A stretch of DNA of 64,000 nt from Folioceros fuciformis (Eukaryota; Anthocerotophyta; Anthocerotopsida; Anthocerotales): assembly GCA_049999805.1 (NCBI GenBank), contig JBNGIO010006348.1, positions 29,821-93,820 on the forward strand, written 5' to 3'. The first letter of the stretch is position 1, and every line of letters starts with the position of its first letter. The notes below the pieces were generated by a model, which saw only the letters and a list, made by a program, of their open reading frames with translations, searched no databases and was not told where the DNA came from. The position numbers and the translations under genes are program-made. Positions 23,681-35,496 of the stretch are shown here, one piece after another.

Positions 23681-26092
23681 ATGCTTCACTTAACACACCT
23701 AGGAGGTATCAGGAGAGATTGCTGCCCCGCTGCGAGCACCGGAGTGTATTGCAGCTGGAGATGGGTTGCGTTGTTTTTCAGTATGCGAGGTATCCGCACG
23801 TTTTCCTCTTTTGGAAGTCCTCTGCAAGACAGTCGAGTTAGGAAGCACCGGCCCTGTTTTGATTCTTACACCTGGGCCGACAGGATTGCAAGCTATTCCA
23901 AGCAAGGGCAGCATGAGGAAGCTATAAGAGTTTATCATCACTTAATGTGTGAGTTGAGAGCCACACCCACAGATAACATTTTTGTTGCAGTTCTGAAAGC
24001 ATGCACCAATTCAGGAGCACTGGTGCAGGGCAAAAGGATCCATTCCCACATCAAGGGATGTGGGCTGGAATCAAACGTCTTTGTGGGCAGTACCCTTATC
24101 GACTTTTACAACAGATGTGGGATGGTTATGGATGCACGTGAGGTTTTTGATGGGCTGCAAGTTAAAGATGTTGTGTCCTGGAATGTCACAATTGCTGGAT
24201 ATGCGCTGCATGGGCTTGGCCAGGAGGCACTTAAGCTCTTTCACTGGATGCAACAAGAAGGCACACATCCTAATCGAGCCACGTTTCTGAGCGCTCTGAA
24301 AGCATGCTCTGGCACTGCAGCCTTGGAACAGGGCTCACTTGTCCATGCTCATATCAGGGCAAGTCACTGGGAATCTGATCTCCATGTGGGGAATACGCTC
24401 ATTGACATGTATGCCAAGTGTGGAAGCATGAAGGATGCACGTCAAGTGTTTGACGAATTACCTTTTAAAGACACGGTGTCATGGAGTACACTACTGGTGG
24501 GGTATGCTCATCAAGGCGAAGATCAGCAAGCCCTTGAGCTGCTTCAAACAGTGCAACAGGAGGAGGGCGTGTATCCCGACAAGGTGATGCTTCTCAGCAT
24601 TCTGAAAGCATGTACCAACACGAAAGCGTTGGCACAGGGCAAACTAGTTCATGCCCTTGTTCTCAAGTGTGGTCTTGACTCAGATGCCTTCGTTGGGAGC
24701 TGCCTGATTCATATGTATGCCAAGTGTGGACACCTCGATGATGCCCGTGAAGTGTTTGATAGGTTGCCGACAAAAGATCTGGTCTGCTGGACAGCAATGG
24801 TCACCGGGTATGCCCAGCACGGGTGTGAACAGAAGGCCATTGCACTCTTCCAGGAAATGCAACAGGCGGGCATGCATCCCAATACAGTAACTCTTGTTAG
24901 TATCCTGAAAGCCTGCTGTAGCACAGGAGCTCTCGAGCAGGGCAGGCTCATTCATGCTCATATTTTGGGAGGCGGCTTGGAACCAGACACCTTTGTCGGG
25001 AACACGCTTATCTATTTCTATGCAACGTGCGGGATACTTGATGAGGCCTGCACATTGTTTGAACGGTTACCGGTGAGGGATTTGGTGTCTTGGAACGGAG
25101 TGATAGCTGGATGTGTCAGTCACGGTCACGGACAGAGGGCACTTCAGCTCTTTCAACAAATGCAGTGTACTGACGTACCTCCGGATAAAATCACTGTCAT
25201 CACCATCCTGAAAGCTTGCTCAAGTGTAGCAGCTTTGGATCAGGGCAAGTCAGTACATACCCTGGTGACGAAACTCGGGCTTGACTCTGACATCTGTGTT
25301 GCCAGCACGCTCATTGACATGTATGCAAAGTGTGGCAGCCTGAAGGATGCATGCACGGTGTTCCACAGATTACCAACAAAAAATCTCGTCACGTGGAATG
25401 CAATGATTTCTGGTTATGCCCAACATGGAGATGGAGAGCAGGCACTGAGGCTCTTTTCCAAAATGCAGGCGGAGGGCATTAGGCCAGACAGCCTCACTTT
25501 CCTGGCAGTGCTATTCGGGTGCAGTCACGCGGGTTTGGTGGAAGAAGGCAATCGCCTGTTCAAAACTATGTTGAAGGATTCTGACATCAACCCTGAGACT
25601 GGACATTACGCATGTGTGATCAACATTCTAGGTAGGGCAGGCTATTTGGAAGAGGCGGATCTCTTGATCAAGAACTTGCCATTTCCACCTGACATTGCCC
25701 TGTGGATGTCCTTCCTTGGGGCATGCCGAACACATAAAAAAGTGGAGCTGGGAGAAACAGCTTTCCAGTGCCTTGTGCGTTTGGATCCAACAAATGCGTC
25801 TGGCTACATTCTGATGTCAAGAATATATGCTGAAGCAGGCCGGTTCGAAGACAGTGTAGAACTGCGAAAGCAAATGGTGAGGGAAGGTGTTAAAAAGGAG
25901 CCTGGCTGCACCTGGATAGAATTGAGCAATGAAGTGCATACGTTCGTAGTAGAAGACAAGCAAAACGTGGAACGGCAACAAATATATGCCGTCCTTGACA
26001 GTCTCTGGCGGGCAGTTGAAAGGGATGGAATGAACACAAGCACAGCAGATTTGCTGGACGACCGGGTTCCACAAAGTGGAAACCTAAGTTAG
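23681..26092 (+). CDS. PLS-type PPR protein with E/E+ end, no DYW domain
   Basis: One exon, 803 aa from the first ATG (23681); ATG 23783 (MRGIRTFSSFGSPLQD) may be the true start because it opens a plausible mitochondrial or plastid presequence. About 15 PPR motifs of alternating P, L and S types follow, with repeated cores such as NTLIDMYAKCGSMKDARQVF and VSWNVTIAGYALHGLGQEAL. The protein ends with E motifs (KKEPGCTWIELSNEVHTF) and IYAVLDSLWRAVERDG, then stops about 30 residues later. Such proteins bind organelle RNA one base per motif and usually need a separate DYW deaminase for C-to-U editing. Target sites cannot be given without organelle sequence. It starts 103 bases after the HeLo-like gene. 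Confidence 0.92.
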   Translation: MLHLTHLGGIRRDCCPAASTGVYCSWRWVALFFSMRGIRTFSSFGSPLQDSRVRKHRPCFDSYTWADRIASYSKQGQHEEAIRVYHHLMCELRATPTDNIFVAVLKACTNSGALVQGKRIHSHIKGCGLESNVFVGSTLIDFYNRCGMVMDAREVFDGLQVKDVVSWNVTIAGYALHGLGQEALKLFHWMQQEGTHPNRATFLSALKACSGTAALEQGSLVHAHIRASHWESDLHVGNTLIDMYAKCGSMKDARQVFDELPFKDTVSWSTLLVGYAHQGEDQQALELLQTVQQEEGVYPDKVMLLSILKACTNTKALAQGKLVHALVLKCGLDSDAFVGSCLIHMYAKCGHLDDAREVFDRLPTKDLVCWTAMVTGYAQHGCEQKAIALFQEMQQAGMHPNTVTLVSILKACCSTGALEQGRLIHAHILGGGLEPDTFVGNTLIYFYATCGILDEACTLFERLPVRDLVSWNGVIAGCVSHGHGQRALQLFQQMQCTDVPPDKITVITILKACSSVAALDQGKSVHTLVTKLGLDSDICVASTLIDMYAKCGSLKDACTVFHRLPTKNLVTWNAMISGYAQHGDGEQALRLFSKMQAEGIRPDSLTFLAVLFGCSHAGLVEEGNRLFKTMLKDSDINPETGHYACVINILGRAGYLEEADLLIKNLPFPPDIALWMSFLGACRTHKKVELGETAFQCLVRLDPTNASGYILMSRIYAEAGRFEDSVELRKQMVREGVKKEPGCTWIELSNEVHTFVVEDKQNVERQQIYAVLDSLWRAVERDGMNTSTADLLDDRVPQSGNLS

Positions 26093-26583
26093 ACTAATCA
26101 AAATCGTCTTGTCAAGCTGTTCCATCACATACAGAACCTCTGTCCCAGAGGTCTATGTGCGTACTGCTGTTAAACGAGCTCTAAATGTTTCCTGGTCACG
26201 TTGAATTGAACTGAACCAGGTTCTCGCATCCATGAACTCAACAAGAATGAAGTCAGAAGCTCACTGAAGTACATAGAATTGCTCCAAAAGCCTCGTGACA
26301 GGGAGGAAATCTCCCTCAGTCATCCATCAATCTCGACGAAGGCTTCGTATCCCAATACTTGCTTTCGCTCGAAGAGAAGTGTGAACATAGTAGGCCTTGT
26401 CCAGACTCGATTCGGTCCGAACTACTTTGCCAGCCTACGTTCTCCCTGTCACACATCGCATCACGGTGGCGGGCTTTGTCTTTTCAATTCTCCTGTCCCC
26501 ATGGCCATACGCACCCACCAAAGGCAACTCCTTCGCCCGACCGACTCAACACGGTCTCAGTCAGCCACACCAACACCCCAGTC
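26093..26583. other. Intergenic region, no gene recognised
   Basis: 491 bases between the 3' ends of the E-class PPR gene and the SEC13 relic. Open frames on the plus strand here have no domain. Confidence 0.5.
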
Positions 26584-27512
26584 CTAGGCCTTGCATAGGC
26601 TTGACACCTGGTTCCATTGCCCATCGACACCTTTCTCCCACAAGCTCACGTCATTACTCACGTCACACACAGCCAAGGTATTCCCCATCGAAGACCAGCT
26701 ACGTCTCCAAGTGGGAGTCTCAAAATCATGCAGCACCTTCCCCTCCCACTGCTCCCCGTCCGCGGCCTGCGTCCAGATGACCACAGTGCCGTCCTCCGAA
26801 GCACTGGCGATGGTGGACTTGAACACCCCTAGACCAGGAGCCTAAGCAACATCTCGCACCCACTTCGTATGCTTAACCGGCGGCGGGCCAGACTCCAGCG
26901 TCCACCCCGCGGCAGAACACTTCCAAATCTTCACACCGTTGTCACAGCCTCCCGTAAAAGCCTCTTCGCCGGCTCAGGGCCATACCCTCCCAAAAGCGAG
27001 CCCCGTGACGCCGGAGCCCAGGACACGCACGTCACTCCAAAGCTGTGAGCCTTCTCGATCTTGGCCGTCTCCCACACCCCGTTCGCCGTCTGCGTGAGCA
27101 CGGACACAGTGCCATCCGAAGATCCGCACGCCAGACACAAGCCAAACTCGTGCGGCCCCCAGCTGACGGTGTCCACCGACGACGAATGCTCCTGAAACAC
27201 CTGCCACTGAGACCACTCGTTCTCAGCTCCCTCCTTCCACAGGATCACCTTGTGATCGTAGGAGCAGGAGGCGAGGATGTTTCCAAACTTCGGGTGCGCC
27301 CAGGCCACCCCCCAGACGGGGCCTTGGTGGCCCACGAGAACTGTACGCAAAACCGGAGGCGCACTGCCGGCTCCCAGACCATAGATCCTGATGGTGCAGT
27401 CCGAGGAGCCCGTCGCCATCCGCTGCCGGAAGTAGTCCAGAGCCACATCGTGCACCACATCATTCGCCAATTCCAGGCTCAACACCCCCGTCTGCTGCGG
27501 CCCGGCCGTCAT
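26584..27512 (-). pseudogene. SEC13: Broken intronless SEC13 homologue (COPII/nuclear pore WD40 protein)
   Basis: From ATG 27512 the frame reads a clear SEC13: ANDVVHDVALDYFRQRMATG, SSDCTIRIYGL, GPVWGVAWAHPKFGNILASC, SYDHKVILWKE and SSVDTVSWGPHEFGLCLACG. Two lesions break it. One base is missing near 26953-26960, so AKRLL is followed by frame-shifted GGCDNGVKIWKCSAAGW. Then a TAG at 26842-26844 stands where the family has the Trp of DVAWAPG. After the stop, the frame resumes with FKSTIASASEDGTVVIW and ends LWEKGVDGQWNQVSS at 26584. Intact SEC13 is the beta-propeller that forms the outer COPII coat with SEC31 and also sits in the nuclear pore. Since this gene is essential, a working copy should exist elsewhere. 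The pieces are otherwise well preserved, so loss is recent or the assembly is wrong. Confidence 0.88.
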
Positions 27513-28017
27513 CCTGCCACCCGCGCCTTCCCCTTTGAAGCATTCAGTAGGTCCCTGGCTTCTTCTTCATCAGATGCATTCTCCCTTTGTAGGAACCAAG
27601 GAGATCCCAGTCTGATTAGATCACACGTTCCGGCAGAATACTGTAGTCTCCTGCGAGACCAGCTCCCCATCATGCCTTCCTCTTCCCATGTTTCGGGAGT
27701 TTGGAAGCTGCTCAATCAAATCAAAGCTAAGCTCTAAAGTACCTTCTCAAGGAGTTCAAGAGACTAACAAGAATAGGAAGATCAGTGCCGAAACTTGGAT
27801 TCACATCTAGAATTTACCTTAGTCAACGACAGTGGTACCGGCCCCTTCCTTTTGTGGGGCGAGGACCTTGGATCTCATTTTGCCACTTGGCACGATACAA
27901 CATTAGGCTTTAAGCAGCCCGCCGGCCAGAGGCGCGAGCATGACGTGTTGGCCAGGAATGGCGACATTGCAAAAGTTTTTTTCTGAAGGACAATGAAGAC
28001 CGTCTGATATCGTAGAA
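27513..28017. other. Region between SEC13 relic and SDA1, no gene recognised
   Basis: 505 bases. It holds the former 5' flank of the SEC13 copy and the 3' UTR of SDA1 (both minus strand). Nothing else was seen. Confidence 0.5.
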
Positions 28018-31000
28018 TTATTTCCATGCCTTCTTGCCTCGGAATTGTTTCGCAGCTGATCTTCCTTTCACTTTCTTTCGCTCTTTCGATCGTGCGATCT
28101 TGGCTCGTTTTGCAGCCAAGGGCAGCCCTTTCCGCTTCTCCTTCTCCCTGTTGCTCAACCCTCCACTCTACAAGCACAACTCGTGATGTCATTAGGGGCT
28201 ACTCGCTGCCTGCACCACAAAGCAGCAACGGCTGCACGAAAAGTGACGTACCTTCTTCTTCTTGATGGCAGTGCGAGCACCATACGTTGGACGATCCTCG
28301 CGGCCAGCCTTGGCTGCAGCTATCCGCTCTTCCCTCTCTCTTCGTTTGTGGACCATAGGCTGCACGTGCAAATAAGGCATTTGAGAGACGAGGTCCAAAG
28401 CGGGCCAATTTGTTTGGTTCGGCAATTCAGCAACGCTGCTTGAGAAGAGTACCTCAAGATCGGCAGGATCTACTCTTCTGTCGCTGATGCTGTTAGACTC
28501 TGGAACTTTGATTGGCGTGTTTTTCCCCTTGCTTCCTTTAACCACACCATGTACTGCTAGCGCTCTACGTGTCTCCCGCTTAGCCTAATTTACACACCAG
28601 CAAGGTTATGCGCGTTCGGTTACAAAAAACTCTTAAGGGCTGGGCAACAAAGGATAGTTTCCTGGCCACCAAAAAAGTGATTGCTGTCTCCTCACCTGTA
28701 GCTTGCGAATCCGTTCAAAGTCCTGATTTGATAAGAAGCCATCGCCATCTTGGCTCACAGCCTCAGAAGCTGCTGAAGCTCCACCAGCAGCAAGTCTTTT
28801 CAGATTCCGCAGACTCTGCTCTTCGATAGGACCGTCTGTTACAAACTTCCGTTTCCTGTTGTTCGATTCTACAACATCAGCATTCCCGTCTCCCACAGAG
28901 CTTGCTTCTTTTCCATCTTCAACCTGCACCTCTTCATCCTTGTCTTCATCCACATCAGTATCCTGATCGTCATCATTCTCGTCACTCTCTTCATCAGGTT
29001 CATCATCATCCTCATTCTCATCCTCATCCTGGAGATCATCGTCTCCTCCAGGATCTGTTTCTTCCAGCTCACTAGTCTCGTGGTTAATTTCTCCGTCGTT
29101 GTTTCCTATCTGCAAACCAGAATCTTCTCCATCTGACGATTCACATTCCTCATTGCGATTGCTGTTGTCAAGATCTGAGTTTTCATCAGAGTCAACATCT
29201 TCCTGGAGAAGTTCAGCCCCTGGCACACCTGAAGCAACCTCCGCTGCACCAAATGCACGTGGCTGCGCTTCAAGATTTGCCCCCCGGCCTCTATCTTTTT
29301 TCTCCAGTAAAGATGGCCAAAGCTGATAAGCAGGTATCAGGTTAGACACCAGCTAAACTGTACACAGCAGGAAGGACCCTTTCTAGGAGCACGGCTCACC
29401 TGACGATAGACAGCAATCAAGCCTCTTGCTGCAGATGAAATAGCCTTCTCCCGAGACTTCTTGTAAGCAGCGAGATCCCGAAGCAATTCTTCTGTCATGA
29501 TCTGATCGACACACAAGCCATGAAGCCTCTCTTGAAATGGAAAGATCGAAGACACAAAAGATTGATGACCAGTGCAGGCAACTTTCTTAGCAAGAGTTCA
29601 GAGTAAGTATGAGAGCAAACCAGAGGCATCCGGATGCACATCTCCCTGACCACATTTATTCCCACAGCTATCACCTGTATATATGAAGCCGCAAACAAGA
29701 GACTTCATCAAGAAACGATTTTGGAAGCCATCACTCTGAGACCCTTTATCATGTGAACATTGATTTGAGGCCAAAGATTTGAAGCCCCACAAGACAAACC
29801 ACCATACTCCGATGAAAGTGATGAAAATAACTGGGAGAAAACAAGTACCTCTGGCCGAGCTCGGTCATGTACAAAGTGGTTCACGAGCTGCCTCACTAGT
29901 GTCTCTACAGCATCAGGGGGTACCTGCAAAAACTCCACTTTTATATTCCTGCAAAACTGAAAAATAGCTGCAGGTGAATTAACCAAAATCTCAACAGTTT
30001 ATGACAGCTGTACCATGTCATGACAGGCTTGGACAGCTGCAGCGAGAAGATGGGTTACATCCCGCTGGTGTGGCTGCATTTGCAGCACAGAGAAGATGTG
30101 AGAAGCAGGTTCTGGTGGCTGGAACTATGAGGCAGTAGCAAAGGTTTGAGCAAACCCTAACCTGTATATATTTTTGAAGAAAGGGATAGAAATTGAGAAG
30201 GATCAATCTGTGAATGCCAATGGCCCTGGATATCACCGACATCATCATCAATTTCACCTGCAAGTCATACACCAATTTTTCAGGATGACGCACAAAGGAC
30301 GCATCACCTATAACATCAGAAAGAAGGAACTCATACCTCAAAGCGCTCATTACAAGAACGAAGCCTCTCAAACAGCTTTTCAGCAAATTTCTGATTGAGA
30401 GAAACGCATGCAACAGAGCATCAGAGGCGTTAGGATCAGTCACTCTCATTAATCAAGAATAAGGTGGAAGTGCAAATGGAAGTCCTCTTATCAACAGACT
30501 GGACAATGGCAAAACAATGCCTGTAACACGAGACTCACTTGTGGATCATAAACATGCTTCAAAGGAATATAGCCAACATATTCGGCTTTCGCACTTTCAA
30601 TGCGCTGCTGTTTCTTCATACTTCTGATTGCTCGCTGCAGTTTGGCCTGTTTTTTCTTTTGACTAGATGTCGTTCCCTTGTGATGAGCCTGCATTGTCAG
30701 AGGATGGCAACTCATTAGACTGATGAAACAGCTTGCCTGACACCTTGAAAGGAGGTCATTTGTTTACATAAGCTATTTCACCTTGTAGTACGCCTCGCGG
30801 TCAACAGACACTGCACCAGACGGCTTTTCAACATCGGCCTCATCATCATCGGAGTCATCAACCTCTTTAATTTCTCGATCATATCCAAGCAGGAACCGCA
30901 GAGCAGCAATCATTATTCTGTCACCAATGGAAAGTCAGTGAACTCTGCAGGTAAGAGATGCATCTAAGAGCAACAAGAAATCGGCTTCATTGTCAGAGTC

Positions 31001-31905
31001 TCCAGCATTCTCCTGCTGAAAACAGTGCCAGTACCTAGAGGACTTGTGAAAGCAGGCTGAACAGATGGCATTTGATGTGCTCTCGTCCACCCAAACTTTC
31101 CGCCTGTGGAGTTCAGCTAGCACAACTAAAGCCCTTTTGGCCTTCACCTCATCGTCATTCTGAATTTTCAGGCACATTCGAGAAGAGCCATAAGGAATGC
31201 TGAATACATTATATGCCAACTTAAAAACTAAGTACCATCTCTCTTCACGCTAGTAATTAAGAACTCACCTGCACAAGCTTGAACAGAACGTTCTGCAGAG
31301 CCTTGTTTTGGGGGTTATTCTTACGCTTCAGATTCATTCGCTGAATGTCTCGGACAACGTGAAGGGCACAGAGATTTCTCAAAATCCTATCGCCAAGATT
31401 TTGCTGCTCCATCAGAACCGGCAATATTTCCACCAATTCGATCATCTAGACAGAGCCCCAGAACTCCTATCAAACACAGCTCAACCTGGGTCTCCCCAAC
31501 TCACTATCAAGAGACGGCAACCAAAACGCTAAATCCGCCCTTTACACGTCAAAAAAGAAAACCCACCTTCCGATTCCTTAGAAGAATGATGGACTGTGTC
31601 AGGTGACGGCGGAGCGACGGCTGCATCGGAGTCTGCGACCTTAGCAGTTGCACTATCTGTAGTGGGAGCTGCTTCAGATGCTGGGGGAACAGAGGGGCCA
31701 TGTGCGAGAGAAACATGGTCATATCCGCCAGCTCCTTCGCAGCCGCCGGATCTTGGGAAGACGAACCTCCAGCCTGAAGCGGATTAAGCAAAAAGATGGA
31801 CATGCATGCCTGGAAGTGACGCAATTGTAACAAAAGTTCATCCTCGTATCCTGATGGATCCTTCTTAATCTTGGTCTGTAGCATCAAAAGGTCCCCTTTC
31901 TCCAT
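28018..31905 (-). CDS. SDA1: SDA1 homologue (60S ribosome biogenesis and export)
   Basis: Fourteen coding exons, 5' to 3': 31905-31567, 31445-31269, 31159-31035, 30917-30782, 30688-30539, 30390-30337, 30257-30162, 30073-30014, 29923-29849, 29674-29621, 29501-29400, 29322-28696, 28584-28252 and 28167-28018, giving 825 aa. Conserved blocks: [120 protein letters not shown] and the end [21 protein letters not shown]1 acts in the nucleus on pre-60S particles. Exon 12 encodes a long Asp/Glu-rich stretch, which is also a family feature. The first in-frame ATG is 31905; upstream open frame lacks ATG. The basic tail [19 protein letters not shown] is the usual C-terminus, so the gene looks complete. 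Confidence 0.95.
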
Positions 31906-32437
31906 CCCTCCTGCTGCTCCCCTGTTCCCCTCCAACGGCAGACCAGATTCAAGACACGAATTTCCTTTGGTCCCTACGAAGAACAGAGCTGATCCTGTCT
32001 GTCAAACTCGTGTGCAACGTGCTATCTGAGTTGAGGGTTTCTAAGGTTTCTGAGATGAAGTGGACCCGCAGCCATGAACGCTCTCGCCATATATCCAGCT
32101 TGTTTCCAATGCTCATATAGACCTATGAAAGGTTGATCCGAAGTGGGAAGCCTCGAGATCGCGAGACTAGAAGATGAGCCCTACCAAAGCCGGAGACATG
32201 GTTACTAAAGTTATGGAAACGAAATTGGAATTCCAGTTTTCCCCAATACAAAGGGGAACAACCCGTAACGGCAACTTCTGATAACAGAGGGTTTAGGGTA
32301 TAAATAGTTTACAGATCAGAGCAAGGTCGTCTGCCTCTGCCTGTCTTCCTGGAACCAAAACGAGCTAGAACAATACAAGGGCCCTATGACTCAAAGGTCT
32401 AGGGTTTAACGAGTTTGTTGATCGGTGCAAGAAGGGC
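31906..32437. promoter_or_regulatory. Shared divergent promoter of two ribosome-biogenesis genes
   Basis: 532 bases separate the start codons of SDA1 (minus) and the Pumilio 24-type gene (plus). Within it, AGGGTTTA-like motifs (site II/telo-box type, AAACCCT/AGGGTTT) occur near 32034, 32288 and 32401. Such telo boxes are common upstream of plant ribosome-related genes. A common control of the pair is inference. Confidence 0.5.
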
Positions 32438-34770
32438 ATGGCTGCCTTTCCCGGAACCAAGCGCCAGGCAAGCGCCTCAGTGAGGCCTGCTGTGTACGTT
32501 GAGCTCTGTGCGACTCTGCATCGTTTTTCATTCATGCTGATTCTCTCCAGTGTGGGATGAGTGATTTTTTGCCGAATTTGTGTGGCTAAAGGAGGAGACT
32601 GGTAACAAACTGAACTCCTTTTGGCAGGAAGAGGCGGAGGACAGTTGACAATGTGAAGGGGGCTACTAGGGTTGCCGTGAAGGATGGCAAGCCGGGCCGA
32701 GGCTCACGCAAAGGAAGCCTGGCTCAGTCAAAGAAGCCTGTTCGAATACAGGGCAAGGCAGACGGTGGTAATCCGGGGGCTAAGAGAAAGTTTATCAAGG
32801 GCTCTGATGCAGGTACGGGGAAGGAGAAGGGGGCGGGGTGTTCCAAGGCCAAACAGTTTGATAAGAAGGAGTTGTCAAATGTACGGGGATCGGCTCCGAA
32901 GTGGAGTAAGGCTTCCGCTGCGGACGGAAGCAAGTCTGACTCGGCTGGCAAGTCCCTACAGGATCGGAAAGCTAGGAAGGAGCTGACGGAAGCTCGGAAG
33001 AAACGGCGAAGGGTTCACTATGATTTGAAGAAGGAGGTGGTGGCGATATGGGAGAAAATGAGGGCGAGACATACCTCGAAGGAGGAACGTCGGCAATTTG
33101 CGTCGGAAGCCTTGGGGATGATGAAAGGAAAGATGGTGGCGCTGGCATTGGGCCACATCACTTCCCGAGTGTTGCAGTGTTGCGTGAAGTACTGTTCCAA
33201 CGAGGAGCGCACTGCGGTTTACGAGGAGCTGCGACCGCATTGCCTGACCTTGGCCCGGAACACGTATGCGTATCACCTGGTTACCAAAATGTTCGACCAT
33301 GCAACGAAGGATCAGACTGAGCAGATGATTGCGCAGTTGCACGGGCAGGTTGTGGCGTTACTCCGTCATCCTAGTGGCTCAGCTGTGGTTGAACATGCTT
33401 TTAATCTGGGGAACAAAACTCAGAAGCAAGAGTTGTTATCTGAGTTCTACTCCCCGGAGTACCGGTTATTCAAGGGTATCTTAATTTCAGGCTCAGGTCG
33501 GATAGCAGATGTTCTAAAGGCGGAGCCTTCGAAGAGGAACACTGTTTTGCAGCATATGACCTTGTCACTACAGCCTATTTTGGAGAAGGGTATTGTCGAT
33601 CATTCCATAGTCCATAGGGCTGTGCTTGAGTATTTCAGCATTGCCTCGAGACGGCTAGCAGAGGATGTGGGTCAACAGCTCGCTGGTCCTCTGCTGGTGC
33701 GTATGATTCATACCAAAGATGGGGCCGAGGTTGCAGTGATCTGTGTCATGCGAGGAAACACGAAAGATCGGAAAAAGATCGTGAAGGGTCTGAAGGGACA
33801 CGTGGGTAAAATTGCCCGGGAGGAGTATGGTCATGTGCTATTGCTTGCCATTCTAGAGGTTGTTGATGATACAACACTCGTATCGAAGTTCGTCATCAAG
33901 GAGCTGGTGAAAGAGCTGAAAGATTTGGCCTTGGACAAGTATGGACGTAGAGTACTGTTACAGCTTTTGGCACCGGGGGTACCCCGCTACTTCCCGCCGA
34001 ATGTGCTTGGGCTTCTGCAGGCACCCCGGGAGTCTGATCAAGCGCTTCAGGGATCTGTCTCTGGGACATCAGTTGAAGTGGAGAAGGGGGCGGATGCCGA
34101 AATGAAGGACGTCGACGAAGTGAAGCAGGATGTGCGAAAAAACGATGCAGCGAATGGTAATCAGGATGAAGATGAGTTCGAGGAGGGTGGGCAGGACAGG
34201 GGAGCAGGAATCAGTAAAAAGGATCCAGAAGTGAGGAGAAAAGAACTCTTAGTTGACAGTGGTCTCGCCAAGAGCCTCACTCAAACGTGCATCGAGCACG
34301 CTGGTGAGCTTATGAGATCACCTCTTGGTACAGACGTTCTTTACGAGGTGGCCATGGCCGGGTTGGACGGCATGCTTTGGTCACCCCTTGGCGGACAACT
34401 TAGTGATTTGCATCAAGCCATTGCCAACCTCGCCGCCGTTTCTGAGGATGCACAGGCCACGGGAGAGGAAAGCGAGGAAGAGCATGTATTGGTGCAGTAT
34501 CATGCCAGCAGGACGCTTCGTCGACTAGTCCTGAACGCGAAACCACCACCCGAGGGGACCAAGGCGCCATCCTTTGCCAAGACGTTGTGGTCAATTGCGT
34601 TGCAGGGTCGGGCCAAGAAGTGGGCACAGGGGTACGGTGCTAGGGTGGTTTCTGCCTTCCAAAACTGCGCTGATCCGCCTGCGCAGGACGCTGCGAAGCT
34701 CGAGCTGCAGAAACTAGTTGACGCCGGTAATTTACCCGCTCGAGGCGCAGCTCCAAGTCGAAACAAATGA
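32438..34770 (+). CDS. Pumilio homologue 24/PUF6-type nucleolar RNA-binding protein
   Basis: Exon 1 (32438-32493) begins MAAFPGTKRQASASVRPAV; exon 2 (32628-34770) joins in phase 2 to give 732 aa. The long second exon has no in-frame ATG near its start, which supports the small first exon. The N-terminus (about 1-130) is Lys/Gly/Ser-rich, like a nucleolar signal. PUF repeats follow (ALGHITSRVLQCCVKYCSNE, TYAYHLVTKMFDHATKDQTE, HPSGSAVVEHAFNLGNKTQK), then an acidic linker and a CPL domain (LTQTCIEHAGELMRSPLGTD). Arabidopsis APUM24, yeast Puf6 and the KIAA0020 group act in pre-rRNA processing and 60S assembly, which fits its divergent pairing with SDA1. Confidence 0.93.
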
Positions 34771-35496
34771 GCGTATATTTCTATCACTCAGAGCAGGGGA
34801 AAATCGTCACTGTGTTGAAGAGTAAACGACACCAGGTACGTCAACCGTCGTGACCCCCATCGAGAGTTACCAATACTCCGTGTTTATTGGCTGTACAAAA
34901 GGGTTTTGTGCTCCCTCCAGCCTCGGGGTAGATGCTAAGATGGTGATGAAAAAATTGTAATTTGATTTTCGTCTCTTCCTTCGGTTCAGACGTTGCTGGG
35001 TGGCAGAGGTGCGTGATGAGATGGAGCGTTGTGCATTGCATGCGGGCTCTCACTGCTTCACGTCCGTTTGTAAGTTGTGCCAGCAAATTCAAAATATTTC
35101 CAACCATTATCCAGAGAATAGAACTACCTACCCTTCCTAGAATCGTACTACTCACAGCAGTAAGTCAATTTGAGCGGGCTACTGGAAATACCAGGTCATA
35201 GGATGAAGTCCGTACTGTAGTGTAGGTGCAGTCCACGCGTGCGCTGGTTTTACTTGAAACACTTGAAAATGCTAGCGAAATCCCAGGTGGAGAAAAAGGA
35301 GGCGATGGGAAAAGGGACGCAGCAGGAAGACCGAAGGAGGTCAGAACTCGCGCAGCACAGATCTAGGAGGCGCGCCCAGCAGATTGGGGGCTGGGCCCTG
35401 GCGCCCGATGCCCGATGAGCGATGCTTTGACTGTCATCTGCATTTGAGACTTGAGCTGCGGCGGCACCCACGCAGGAGTCGGAGACGGGTGGAAGG
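34771..35496. other. Intergenic region, no gene recognised
   Basis: 726 bases between two plus-strand genes: 3' UTR of the Pumilio gene and promoter of the DUF1068 gene. Open frames on both strands lack known domains. Confidence 0.5.

Noticed and set aside
32653-32655. GTG start for the Pumilio gene
   Set aside because: A short upstream exon with ATG at 32438 joins in frame and gives a plausible N-terminus.
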